NCBI GenBank assembly: GCA_003024785.1
Contig: PUQB01000001.1
Coordinates: 1,377,501 to 1,441,500 of the forward strand
From: Selaginella tamariscina
Lineage: Eukaryota; Streptophyta; Lycopodiopsida; Selaginellales; Selaginellaceae
Reading direction: 5' to 3'
Length of the DNA: 64,000 bases
How positions within the stretch are numbered: position 1 is the first letter of the stretch; each line of letters opens with the position of its first letter. Below the pieces are notes generated by a model that was not told where the DNA came from, searched no databases, and was given only the letters and a program-made list of their open reading frames with translations. This document shows, piece after piece, positions 12,646-23,960 of the stretch. Position numbers and translations under genes: made by a program.

Positions 12646-14200
12646 AGTCTGCATTTTTATCTTTATTGAGAGAGCATACTTAGTTAAATGATTAACTAGA
12701 AGCCATATTTATTTATGCTTTTACAGTAATAAATTCATATAGATACTTTTCTAATGTTTTTTATGGAACTTCTAACAAATGCAATAAGCTAGATTGTGCA
12801 ACTTGTTCAACCTTAATTGACTGACACATAGTACATGTTTTAATATAATTACATAAAATATCATTTTTGATATTTTTTCAATAAAACCTTTGTTTAATTA
12901 GATCATATGTTTTTTTTTCTCCAAAGTGTACAAGTAACAGGCTGTCGTGCATTTCAAACATCATATAAGAAGTAAGTCTCTCTCCTTTAAGTACATAAAA
13001 TCACCCCTTATAAAAAAGCATGCATGTAACATGTATATACTACATTATATTACATGTTTTATTATTGTTAAATAATAATACACCTCTCTCTCTCTCTACA
13101 TACACACAAGCTTTATAATTTTCTAATTTTTAACTTTAATAGCCAAATGTACTTCACTAAAGCATATTTAAGTATTTAACACGTGATAATGCATATGCCA
13201 CTGCATTGTGTTTACCTTGTATATTATTTCTATATTATAAGAAAATTCATTCAGAAATAACTTCCATTATGACAAGCATTTAAATATGTCTTACAATATT
13301 ACAATAGTTTATAACTTAGAGGCAGGTTATTATGTAGACAATGTTTTCCATAATCTTAATGTATAAACTATAATCAATAGTTCTTGTTTGTATATTGAAT
13401 TACATTTTTCTATGTTACTAAGTTTTTTACTTTAGAAAACAATAACTAGTGTTAGTATTAACAAAAGACTTAAGCGTTTTCAAGTTATCATAGTGACTAA
13501 TCCTCGCACAAAGGGTAGACAATGCTTAAGTAAATTTATTAAAGGCAAAGCCACCCTTGAAAATTCAATAACAAAGACGTCTATAATAATAATTAGTTAA
13601 GTCCATCAAACTAATTACATGTTTCTCTTTGTATGCACAAACCCTAATTTGGATATTCCTCGCATAATAATCTTACGTTAAGGTCTGTTAATCCTAGTGA
13701 CCATACTTTGTTACAAATAACATAATATCCTGTAGTAGTTGTATATTTACTATTATTATGTTTTATTTGTACATGCGTATCCCTCTCTCTCTCTCTCTCG
13801 GAGTGTTTCCTGTTTAAATCTTTTGTGTTATGTTCTAAACTTTTATATATATATTGTTGCTTGGATTCTCTATTCATTTAAAACTAAAATAGTACATCAT
13901 TTAGTGGATATGTAGTACTCTCTCTCTCTCTCTCACACACACCACACACACCACACACACACTTGGTGCGTGCGTGTGTTATATGCATATCCACGTCAAA
14001 GGAAGAACTTAAGTACCTTCTTCTCTCACACTCACACACAAAAAGGAGGAGATAGAAATTTAGTTATATCAATCACTTTTCGCAACATGAAAACACCATA
14101 GGCAACACTTCAATCCATTAAATTTTCGGTGAAGTCTATTTGCCACTGCGTGTCACGGTACCACGGACCGAGGTTGAGCAGATCCTGTCACTAAATCATT
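12646..14200. other. Gene-free AT-rich DNA with CT and CA microsatellites
   Basis: No supported gene. CT runs lie at 13083-13098, 13782-13799 and 13917-13934, the last followed by CACACA blocks to about 13962. A small reverse frame at 13644-13877 is low-complexity and rejected. Confidence 0.6.
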
Positions 14201-14264
14201 TAACGTCTGCGTGTGTGTGCGTGCGTGTTGTGTTTAACACATACATATATGTATATATAATATA

Positions 14265-15140
14265 TGCGATAGTATACCACTTTGCGCTCCATGGTCGTTC
14301 GCTTCTTTGGCATAAGCTGCTTGAGCTTCTTTTCATCTAGACTAGGAGAGAAGGCAGAATAATAGTCTTCCACTTCTGGTGTATGCTTCAACAAGGCCTC
14401 CAGCTTGTGAGCATCCCAATTGCCCAGGTTGCGGTTCTCCTTCATATCCAAGCGCAAAGCTTCAAATTGGGAAGCTTACGCTCAACGTCCACACCGCACA
14501 TAGCTACGTCATCCACGAGCTTGAGCTTGCACAGCGCCGGTGTGTTCGTCAGCTCGACTTCCGCCTCCCACACCTCAAGCTCACGCAACTTGGGTGTGTC
14601 CAACACGAGCTTCAGCGTGTTTTTGTCGGAGTCCAGTACGACTGGGACCGGAGCTTCTCCAGCGTGTTGCTGCGCACCTCCCACACCTCCCTCGTCTCCA
14701 GCTTGGCTGTTATATCCAGCATCCGCAACCGAGAAACGAGCTGATCCAGCGTGTTCATTTTCACTTCAGACCAACAAGCTTTGTACTCAAGAGTATGCAG
14801 CCTGTGGCATCTGGTCAGCACAAGCCACACTGAGGGACAGTCGAGAGGCGAACTGTCGTAGTCCTCATACTCGTCAATGCAAGAGAAGCGTTGAAGAGTG
14901 TCGGAGTTGACTTCAATAGTCCGTTCCACAAACGTAATGCGGATCCGTTCTCTCGTACCGGAGTGAAAGAAGTCTCTTTTCTTCCCACCACCTCCTTGTA
15001 GCGCATACGGTCATCTTGGACTCGGACACGCACATCTGTGGAAGAAAACAGAAACCCAAAGTGAGGAAAAGAAGAAGACATTGATCCTTGTTGTGTGTGT
15101 GTGAGTGAGAGAGAGAGAGAGAGGGGTTACTGTTAGCCAT
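14265..15140 (-). pseudogene. LRR/F-box-like gene fragment with several frame breaks
   Basis: This GC-richer reverse-strand stretch encodes leucine-rich-repeat-like segments in overlapping frames. A frame from about 14929 contains TLQRFSCIDEYEDYD, then HRLHTLEYKACWSEVKM and LVSRLRMLDI. It continues in another frame near 14660 with TPKLRELEVWEAEVEL and ALCKLKLVDDV, then near 14455 in a third frame with ALRLDMKENRNLGNW and HKLEALLKHTPEVEDYYS. Amphipathic repeats ending in an HTPEVE-like segment recall F-box/FBD or NLR-type LRR tails. An upstream ATG lies at 15140, but no F-box is visible. Overlap of frames without GT/AG points to indels rather than introns. It is probably a pseudogene; the family assignment is tentative. 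Confidence 0.5.
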
Positions 15141-15244
15141 CCTTGCTACGCTGAAACCTAAGGACTCCTTGGGAGGGGAGCATTCAGAAGGCATATATTT
15201 GAGCATTTCTTTTAATCATGCTTGTTAATTAAATAAACACTGTT

Positions 15245-15565
15245 AATAAAAGAGGAATATGCCATGTACGGCCAGCGTGAAAGTCAGAGGCGGCGCCTAT
15301 TCCGTTTTTGAAATTGTTTCCGAATATTCTGAAACTAGTAGAAGAGGAATATTCCATGTCAAAAGCCAGCGTGACACGGTCGTGATGTCAAAGGCGGCAA
15401 ACACGTGTCCTATTCGGTTACCAGTAGAAGCATGTCGACGCCGGGGTATACCTCGTACCGTACACATGGTGGTGACAAATACGTGGCCTATTCGGTTAGA
15501 GCACAGAACATTCTTTCAAACAAACTAGTGTACGGTCAGCGTGACAAAGTTAGCACGTGGCGGAT
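15245..15565. promoter_or_regulatory. Direct-repeat region with ACGT (G-box/ABRE-like) elements
   Basis: Diverged units beginning GAGGAATATKCCATGT and containing CAGCGTGA and CCTATTCGGTTA recur at about 15252, 15342 and 15470-15540. Three ACGT cores lie within them: ACACGTGT at 15401, TACGTGGCC at 15480 and CACGTGGC at 15554. ACGTG-containing G-box/ABRE motifs bind bZIP and bHLH factors in plants. The position just upstream of the LRR-like gene start suggests a former promoter. Confidence 0.5.
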
Positions 15566-15654
15566 TCTACGCATGATGATCACATTTGCTAAAGTAACGG
15601 TATATTTCAGCAGTAACGTCACTACATGGTATATTTGGCAGATTAAATAGTGCC

Positions 15655-16075
15655 TTGAAATAGTACAAATAACATAACATGTATAATGTAAGTAAATCTC
15701 CTATATATCTATATGTATATACATATATACGGAAGTATTATAGATAGATAAGATTAAGCCACTACATATGCATGTACATAGTATAACAAACATGAAATGC
15801 AAAATTCAGATTATTAATATGTCTTAATCATTAAAATCAATTGAATATCTGTATTATATTTGAAATTTTAATTATTATTAATTTTAATTAACTTATGCGT
15901 GTGAAAATGTCTTGGAAAAAAGATATATCATAAAAAACTAATTTAATAATATTATTACCTTATAAAAACCTTATATGTTCTTATCGAAATTTATTATAAT
16001 AATACTGAAATTTATTATAAAAACTGTTCTTATCAGAATTTATTATTAAAAAACATATTAAAACCATTAAATTTT
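15655..16075. other. AT-rich intergenic DNA
   Basis: No gene seen between the repeat region and the 3' end of the GH30-like gene. TATA runs near 15700. Confidence 0.6.
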
Positions 16076-16924
16076 TTAATAAACCACAACTGTTACTACA
16101 GACCTTGCCGGTACCCAGACAACCACATTAGGAGTCTGAGCAACAAAAGCTAAACTCGGTAGCTCAACAAAGTCTTCCTTAACTGAGCTCCTATAAACCG
16201 TAGCTTGAAACGCCTTTGAAATAACCTCAGGAACACAGCTTGCATTATAACACACATCCCTGTTCCTGTTAGTGTGATTAACTATAATTAACACCAGTTT
16301 AGTCCCACTTAAATCCTTAGCAGCGACTAAGGTATCAGAAAACTTCTCATTTGGTAAAACCTTGTAACCAGGTTTAATAAACTTGGTAAAATTTTAAACA
16401 CTTGATACTGTTTACGAATACGTAGTGTGTTCGTAGCTCTTCTTCGTATTCATACGGGTCCTTTTCGTATGTGAATGGGTTTGTATAAGTCCCCAATGTG
16501 TCCCAGGGACTTCTAAGGCTTGCCAGTAACACCATGCAGAGGGTTTTAGCTGGTTTATGTCTAAACTTATGTGTTTAGCCACTGCTAATGCTACATCCAT
16601 TCCGTACCTTTCCAGTTTAGAGGTCCGTACTCGGACATCCATAGTCTCTTTCCTAGTGAGCTTACAATCTCTCTCACCTATTAACTAGAGCTTTAGTAAA
16701 CTATACGCTACTGGGTGTGTGTGTGTGTGTGTGTGTGTAAAGTTTCCTATACAAGACGTATAATACTACATTATTAATACATAAATATTTAGATACATTA
16801 TGAATGTTAATACTGTTATGAAGTTTACCTCGTTTCTTCTAGCACTTTGTGGTCGTTGAATGAAATGAATATATGTATGCACATTGATTTGATCAATTGC
16901 TGAGAGAAGCTCGTCGTCTATTTG

Positions 16925-17124
16925 ACGCAAAAGCTTTGGTGTATTGGAACTCCACGCGTCAAACACGCTGATCTTTGTTGATAAACCTTTCTTAACAACC
17001 GCTTGCTTAACCTTCATAATTACCTACACAAAATTTGATTAATCAGATCATAAAACTTGTGTGTGCGTGTGTGTTACAAAGCAGCACTATACATTTTAAA
17101 ATTCCCTGGGTAAATATAAACATG

Positions 17125-17167
<43 letters not shown>

Positions 17168-17428
17168 CTCTATATATATATATATATTAAGAGGTAAAGA
17201 TTAGGTGTATTGCAACTCCACGCATCAAACACACTAATCTTTGTTGATAAGCCGTACTTAAAAACAGCTTGCTTAACCTTCATGATTACCTAGACAGAGT
17301 TTTATTAATTAGATCATAACACCTCTGTGTGTGTGTGTGTGTGTGTGTGTGGTACAGAGCAGCACCACAGGTTTTTAAATTTCACATAAAACCAGGTAAT
17401 ATAAAAATATTATACATAAACATGTTTG

Positions 17429-17480
<52 letters not shown>
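16925..17480 (-). repeat. Tandem duplication of one exon plus intron in the GH30-like gene
   Basis: Unit 16925-17190 (exon part, then GT and CT/TA microsatellites) is repeated at 17200-17480. The second exon copy starts at about 17289 and encodes MKVKQAVFKYGLSTKISVFD, as against MKVKQAVVKKGLSTKISVFD in the first. It then runs out after NTPNL. Both copies share the same flanking intron sequence (ACATGTTTGCATCTCTCT), so one event copied exon and intron together. Confidence 0.9.
17116..17190. repeat. Compound (CT)n-(TA)n microsatellite in intron
   Basis: CT run, a few TATC units, then TA run. Its duplicate lies at 17430-17475. On the sense (minus) strand it reads (TA)n-(GA)n. Confidence 0.9.
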
Positions 17481-17487
<7 letters not shown>

Positions 17488-17579
17488 GTACGTATGTATC
17501 TATATGTGTGTGTGTTCGCGTAGACACAGTGCATGGGTGAAAGCGAAATCCCTAAAGCAGTAAAGTTTACTCGGTAGTG

Positions 17580-17584
17580 TGTGG

Positions 17585-17617
<33 letters not shown>

Positions 17618-17642
17618 TGAGAGTGAGAGAGAGAGAGAGAGT
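17580..17642. repeat. Compound (GT)n-(GA)n microsatellite next to a splice donor
   Basis: The GT run followed by the GA run ends at the exon boundary near 17645. On the minus sense strand the intron begins GTACTCTCTCTCTC and continues CACACA. Confidence 0.9.
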
Positions 17643-17919
17643 ACCTTTTGCATAGATGAAAAATTGAAGTTGCACCCTTCTTGAGCGGGTTTTTTACGAT
17701 CAATATTCCACCATCCTTCAGCAGGCTCGTTAAAAGGTGCAAGAAAATCAAACTGTAGATTATACTCGTCTCTGTAGTGTTTAACAACCTCTGTTAAGTA
17801 ATCCGCAAATGCATCATAGTATTTAACGTCCAGATTATCTTGGCCCCATTGTTTATTCCCTGAAATAAAGCTGATGTGTATGTATACAACGGCACACACA
17901 TATATTATATGTGTGCGTG

Positions 17920-17968
<49 letters not shown>

Positions 17969-18245
17969 CTATAGACACACACGCACGCACGCAGGCACCA
18001 GTTACTGAGCCACTCATGGTCATCCACCAAGGGGGAGAGTTAGAAAAAGCTTCAAATACATTGGCACCACGCTCTCTAGCTCCCAAGAGTACAGACCTCT
18101 GTCTCTCATCAACCGACCAAATGTACGGGCCATACGGTCCCCCGGGACGGAAGCCAGGCATGTCGGCAAATGGCCGTAAGTTCTTATCTGCGCCTCCCGC
18201 CATAGCTCCCCCACCTACAAAGTGTGTGTGCGTGTAAGTGCGTTC

Positions 18246-18280
<35 letters not shown>

Positions 18281-18696
18281 TTATATATTATGTCGTAATG
18301 TTCAATAATATAATGTATCCGACCTATATTATAACGAACAATGTTTAAACCAAGGCCTTTTTCTGAATCAAAAAGCAAATCCAGTATATACTGAAACTCG
18401 TCATTAGGCAATCCTCCAACAAATTTGCCCACCTGTATTTATAAAATATTAAACATGAAATATTTATATTAAATACTTTTTGTTAATGTTGATTAAATAA
18501 GTTAACATACTGTGAGTTTCTAAAAAACGAATTTATACCAGCAAAGGGAAGTTCCCCAGCCTTCCCATGTAAACGAGGGAGTATTTGAGGTATCCGGGAC
18601 AATTATATATTCGTCCTCCTGCTCGTTTTAATTAGTACTTATCTTATAGTTAACTACACACACACATACGTATGTGTGTGTGTGTATAGATATATG

Positions 18697-18818
18697 CGTG
18701 TGTGTGTGTGTCTCTCTCTATATATAGAGAGAGACACACACACAAATTTACAATGTATATGTATAATTGTAAAATAAATATAAATATAAATTTATACATA
18801 TATCAACGAGTGTGTCTC

Positions 18819-18894
<76 letters not shown>

Positions 18895-19090
18895 CCACAT
18901 ATATATACACATCACACATACATACATATATATGTGTGTATGGTGTGTGTGTGTGTGTGTGTAGATATATGCGTGTGTGTGTCTCTCTCTCTATATATAG
19001 AGAGAGACACACACACACAAATTTACAATGTATATGTATAATTGTGAAATAGATATAGATATAAATTTATACATATATCAACGAGTGACT
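18697..19090. repeat. Palindromic compound microsatellites, partly duplicated
   Basis: 18701-18744 is a perfect 44-bp palindrome built as GT-CT-TA-GA-CA runs. 18819-18893 has the same logic (CT run, TA run, GA run). 18970-19019 repeats the first palindrome with one extra CT unit. The ~115 bp unit containing AAATTTACAATGTATATG and ATATATCAACGAGTG occurs at 18697-18810 and again at 18967-19088. These arrays can fold into long hairpins or cruciforms. Confidence 0.9.
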
Positions 19091-19184
19091 ATTTATGTAC
19101 ACATGTGCATACATATAAAAGAATACATACACATACACATACACATACACATATACATACATCACACACGTCTGTCTATGTATG

Positions 19185-19229
19185 TGTGTCATTTGTAAAT
19201 CACCTTAAGAGATGGGATATATATATATA

Positions 19230-19274
<45 letters not shown>

Positions 19275-19360
19275 CATACATATATACATACATACACACA
19301 CGTCTATGTAATGTGTATGTATGTGTGCATTTGTAAATCACCTTAAGAGATGGGAATATC
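19185..19360. repeat. Duplicated segment with TA/GA/CATA microsatellites
   Basis: TTGTAAATCACCTTAAGAGA occurs at about 19193 and 19330, separated by TA, GA and CATA arrays. A further AATCACCTTAAG lies at 19376. Confidence 0.8.
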
Positions 19361-19369
19361 AAAATTGAT

Positions 19370-19674
19370 ATGAGAATCACCTTAAGTAGTCCTGGCCATA
19401 TCTTCATCCACCCAGACCTTCCCTGCTCTCTTCCTGCTGGAAACCAATTGAATCTCCAGCAGAAGTTGCCATTGGGAGCTCCTGAATCTGTGAATATTCG
19501 AGAATCTGTGGAGATTCGTGAATCTATCGTGGAGATGCCTTCCAGTGGAGGAGCACACCACACAGACGCTCGAAGAGCAGCAGCTACACTCCATGAGTGA
19601 GACACCTCGCGTTGGCACTTGGCATGCATTTTAACCGTCGGATCGATAAACATTTCCAATGCCGGAATGTTCAA
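19370..19674. other. GC-richer stretch with open frames on both strands, unassigned
   Basis: A stretch with balanced base composition stands out from its AT-rich surroundings. It is open on the plus strand (19370-19600, containing ESVNIRESVEIRESIVEM) and on the minus strand (from 19674). The plus frame holds three copies of an 18-bp unit near 19484-19535 (GAATCTGTGAATATTCGA-like). It may be an exon or promoter relic of the GH30-like gene, or a separate gene remnant. I recognise no family in any frame. Confidence 0.3.
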
Positions 19675-19679
19675 CAGAT

Positions 19680-21120
19680 TCCCATGTTTTTATTTTGTAT
19701 AATAATTTTATTTAGTGAAATAATTTAAAAGTTAAGAAAAAAGTTATTATATACACAATATGTGTGTGGCTTATCATTGTCATAGGAAATATATATATAC
19801 AATAATTTAAATAGAGATTCCATGTGTTACCACATATGTACACTAACTTAAGTTATAAAGAAAGAGTTACATTATTACATTCCTCAATTATTCAATTAGA
19901 CCCGTAACCTCATTATTATCCTTAACATGATGTAAACTGAATTCTTAAGGTAATTATTAAATTATTTTATGTAATAACTTAAAAGTTATTGTATAACTTC
20001 TTTTTTAACTCGTTTAAATTCTGGTGTGTATAGTTAATTACAAATCTTCACACGAAGATGTTCTACGATTGTAACTTTTTACCTTTAATAAACCCTTAAT
20101 TGAGTAATTAAAGGCTATAAAGGAATGAAAATTTATATGTACTTCTAATGGATGTATTTAATAAGGCAATAGTTAAAACTTGTTCTTGTCATTAACATTA
20201 CAAGCTAATCGTTGTGGCACTATAAAGAAATGATTTAATATATTAAAAAAAAATGTTTAATTCTTCTTAACTATTGTGTAAAAGTAATTATGAAATAAAA
20301 GAAAGTCGGCTTTTTTGTTCAATAATAAGCAACCATAAAAGGATTTTGCCATTGCATTATTATAATTTATTAGAATGAGATGTTGAAATTAAGATTTCAA
20401 TGATATAAATGGCTTAAAAGGTGTATAGGCAGATGTGTATATAATAAAGAATGAAGGCAACTGTTAACATGGATAAACTTTTTTGTGTACAAAAATCACT
20501 ATTCATAACATAAAAAAAGCTTATGGGATTTCGACCTAGAATAGCTATATATATATAACTTATCTTGTCTCTAAGGTCAAAGATAGGATTTTGCTTTGGC
20601 TATTGCCATGTTATAGCATTTACAGAATATCTTGTTTATAAAACAAGCATATATTCAATATATATTATATATCATAATCATGCACTTGCATTACTAAATG
20701 ATTATAAAGAAATAACAAGTGTGGAGATTTACTTCTCTCCTAAATATTCTCTCTCTCTCTCTCATATGCATTCCTCTCCATATCTCTTCATAGCCTTCTT
20801 TCTCCCCCCTTCTTGCCCTAACCAAATCCTATCCTTCTCAATTGTTATAATCGTATGTTTCTTACTTGTGTAGGATCTTTCCTACCGCCATAGGATTTTT
20901 CTTGTCATTGTAGGATTTTTCCTACTACTCCTTTCTTACTATTTTTCCTCCACCGTATGAAAGTTCTATATATGCTATGTTCCTATATGTTCTATTTTTG
21001 GTCTGTAACACTATTTTCCATCTTGAATCATGTAGTGTCCTTACTGCAATTATCCTATGCCTTCCATATGATGTTGATATTCATGATGTTCTAAATTCTC
21101 CTCTTTATGCTTTTGAAAGT
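19680..21120. other. AT-rich DNA upstream of gypsy remnant
   Basis: No gene. 20140-20310 is one of two diverged direct repeats flanking the retroelement region. At 20870-20935 three short units of the form TAGGATTTTTCCTAC occur in a row. The plus frame 20565-20873 is low-complexity and is not called. Confidence 0.55.
20140..20340 (+). repeat. Diverged direct repeat, left copy
   Basis: GGATGT-TTTAATAA, GTTGTGGCACTATAA, AATGATTTAATATATT and AATGTTTAA recur in the same order and orientation at 25245-25440. The pair encloses the gypsy remnants, as decayed LTR pieces or a host duplication would. Confidence 0.6.
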
Positions 21121-21139
21121 TGTTCCTTTTTTCCTTGAG

Positions 21140-23960
21140 TCTTAGTTGGAAGTTAATACCTTGACTTTTAACACTTGATTTTCTGCATCTTGTTTCTTAG
21201 ACTCACTATTTCCTTTCTCTTTATGTTTTTGAATAATTTTTTCTTCTTGTTTTTTAGGCTCATCCTCTATAAACGGAATAGGAAAAACATCATTTTTTGT
21301 GGCATCATTTAGCTTCTTGTAATTTACATATACTCTCAATTTCCCATTCTTTTTAGAAACAATCATAAGTGATGATAACTATTGTACACTTTGTATAAGA
21401 TAAATGAAACCAACATTTAACAGCTTATCTATCTCCTCCTTAACAAACTGTGCATAATTAAGATTCATTTTATATGCTCTTTATTTCACAAGTTCACTTC
21501 TTGATAATAATTATATAGTGTGTGTACACAATTCAGGAGGTATACCTTTAAGAAGATAAAAACATCTTGATACTTTTGAAGTAAGTTCAATCATTTTTTT
21601 CAGAATTTCTTATTTAATTCTTGAGCAATAAATAAAATTTTAGGCTCATTTTCTGTGCCTATATTCACTTGTTTTAAAGGTTCTGTGGTATACACATATG
21701 TATACTCTGCAGGTTGTTCCTGCAAATCAATCTTATATGGGATTACTTTATAGAACCTTTTTTGTAATCCATGCCTATCGTTTTCCTTTTACTAAACAAT
21801 TTACTTTCTTTTCAACACTACATGAAGATCTATGTCTGTCAAGATTTTCAAATCAGGATTTCTATTTCCTCCTGATCATCTAACCCATTAAACCAATCAT
21901 ATCCTTTTAAAAACAATAGGTCGGTTTTCCTTTTTAACATACTTCTTAATATGATTATAAATCACTAGTTTTCCCTAGCGTCATCTTTCATGTTCTTCAA
22001 TCTTGTATCACTTTGGCAGATTTCAGCCAAGGTTTACCTAATAACATAGTATATACAATATCTTTTTCTTTTATTTGGAGGACAATGAGTGACACCTTAT
22101 ACTTAAGACCTTTTATGAATATAGTCACTCCTTTCACTATATCTATAGGCTTCACACTTCCTTGATCTGTCATTTTTAAATTAAAAGGAGCAGGCTCAAT
22201 AGGGCCTAAACCCATTTTCTTACAAGTATGTTCTTTAATAAAGTTAACTCCTAAGCCTCCATATATAAGTGCTCATTTTATCTTATTTTTACCAATATAT
22301 ATTGTGATACTTGGTACATACTCATCATAATCACCTTCTTTTTCATAATATTTTTCTACTTGATGAATTTCATGTCCTATATAAGTAAGTAAAGATTTCA
22401 GGATAATGTTCAACATTTGTAAAACTTATATAGGGCAATATGTATTAATTGTCCCAACATAATTGTAATTTCTTAAGTCAATGCACTATGAGCCATTGAT
22501 TCTGTCACGTCATCCTGAATTTGTTTCACAGGAATGCTCTATTTTCTAGGGATACTCTATTTTATAGGAATATTCTTTTTCTCCTAAATATTTCTTCCTA
22601 AAATAGAATCAGTTGTTTTTAGATCTTTAGGTATATCTGTTGATTGTTTCTCATCATCCGAGATACACTCAGAGAGATCTTGTTCTTGAAATGAATGTTC
22701 ATCTCTTCTCTTATCTTCATACTATCATGTGATAGATATACAAAATTTCTTTCTTCTGTTGTCACGAATTCCTGTTTTTGATATTTGTTTTCTTTTATAT
22801 AGGTTACTGCTCTCATGGCAGCATGATTTTCTACCTCACTCTCTTCCACATCAATTAATTGAGCTCCAAGCTAATGTTTAGGAACATTGTTTGAAGTAGA
22901 AGGTTGACAATTTAAAGAAATATGTTCTTTCTCCCCACATGTATAACAAGTAAGATTAATGGAATTCCTTCTTTGTACTGTTCTTTATGTATAATCATTT
23001 TGATCTCCAGAAACTTCTTTTCTTGGATATGACGTCTATTCCTTTCCACATTAAGCTTGTATAATAGAGCATAATTAGTTTGATTTCTTTCATACAACCT
23101 ATCATTTCCTATGTAAGGAACATTCTTTCTAATATTAAAAGAATTTCTGTTTTTTCCTTCATGTTAATTCCCAATATTTGCCCCATAATAAAGTTTCCTA
23201 TTATGAAATGAGAATGTGCTAACAAGAGGTTGTCTCACAGGAAGCGGCCTGTTCTATCGGCCTTCCTTCCTTCCTTCATTTTCCCTTTCTCTTTCAACAC
23301 GTGCCACATTTTAATTAAGAAAATACTTACAATCTCTTTACCGAATGTCCTTCTTTATCACATGACATTTTGGCAACTTTAGTCTACATTCAACCATAGT
23401 CTGCTTAGGATTTTTACACTTGGCACACCATACCTTGGCATTTAATTCCTTATACATAGAACTATTTTTCAAAGACTTAACTAAATATAATAGCATCAGC
23501 TTTATAGTCCCAAACCTTAATAGGTTCTTCCACTATCCTCTCTTCTTTTTGAGGACTTTATCTTTCCTTCTGCTATATTCTATATTTGTCTGCTCTTCTT
23601 TTCATAATCTTTTAAATGCTTTACAAGATCTTTCCTGTATACTTCTTGAATGGTTATTGCATAATGCTTATATGGCTTCTACAATTCTTGCTTATATGAT
23701 TGAAGAAACATCTTCCTTAACATATATTTTACATCTCTTTTTGTGCTTCTTAAAATAGTGTGTATATTCTTTTATAGTTTCAGTTTTTTTTGCAAAATAT
23801 TCTAGAGCTTCTCTAAGTGCTCTTTCGGTAATTCTTTTTTTTTAAAAGTATTCTTTAAAAGCTTCTGTAACTTTCTTATAATCTTCTATCACATCTTTAA
23901 ATAGTCCTATGTTGTATGTTACAAATATAAATAAACAATGTTTTCAATTTTCATCATTAT
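21140..23960 (-). mobile_element. Ty3/gypsy-like retrotransposon remnant, reverse orientation
   Basis: Read on the minus strand the order is gag, zinc knuckle, protease, reverse transcriptase. A gag-like region lies about 23400-23950. A CCHC knuckle CYTCGEKEHISLNC is near 22915-22960. Protease-type sequence at 21997-22215 includes GLGPIEPAPFNLKM and a LLGKPWLKSAKV segment. The reverse transcriptase start at 21280-21366 includes SKKNGKLRVYVNYKKLNDAT. The frames are broken by many stops and the rest of pol (RNase H, integrase) is missing. It is an old, immobile relic. Confidence 0.8.

Larger units (their letters stand above)
16076..18610 (-). pseudogene. GH30 endo-beta-1,6-galactanase-like gene, multiple lesions
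   Basis: Reverse-strand exons match in order a GH30 enzyme that would cut beta-1,6-galactan side chains of arabinogalactan proteins. About 18539-18607 gives TWEGWGTSLCW; 18324-18432 gives KFVGGL and LNIVRYNIG; 17999-18214 gives ANVFEAFSNSPPWWMTMSG; 17645-17859 gives DAFADYLTEVVKHYRDE and the acid/base motif FNEP; 16829-17023 gives GLSTKISVFDAW and QINVHTY. The exon starting near 16665 gives KRLWMSEYGPLNWKGT (nucleophile Glu) then LDINQLKPSAWCYWQALE. The last exon, to the stop at 16076, gives the C-terminal beta domain. Lesions: a base missing near 16600 after NWKGT, further frame changes around 16400-16480, a phase error at the first intron, and stops in the small exon near 16690-16720. No signal peptide was found. 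Family assignment is good; function is probably lost. Confidence 0.75.

Noticed and set aside
14379..14910. Long plus-strand frames opposite the LRR-like gene
   Set aside because: They are the antisense of LRR coding sequence, Ser/Cys-rich, with no recognisable domain.
17329..17675. Open frames over GT/CT/TA arrays (Cys-Val, Ser-Leu or Tyr-Ile repeats)
   Set aside because: They are translations of microsatellites inside introns; the same applies to similar frames at 18702-19052, 39454-39910, 47301-47603 and 53365-53943.
22619..23097. Separate small genes on the minus strand
   Set aside because: They are parts of the broken gag/zinc-knuckle region of the gypsy remnant, not independent genes.
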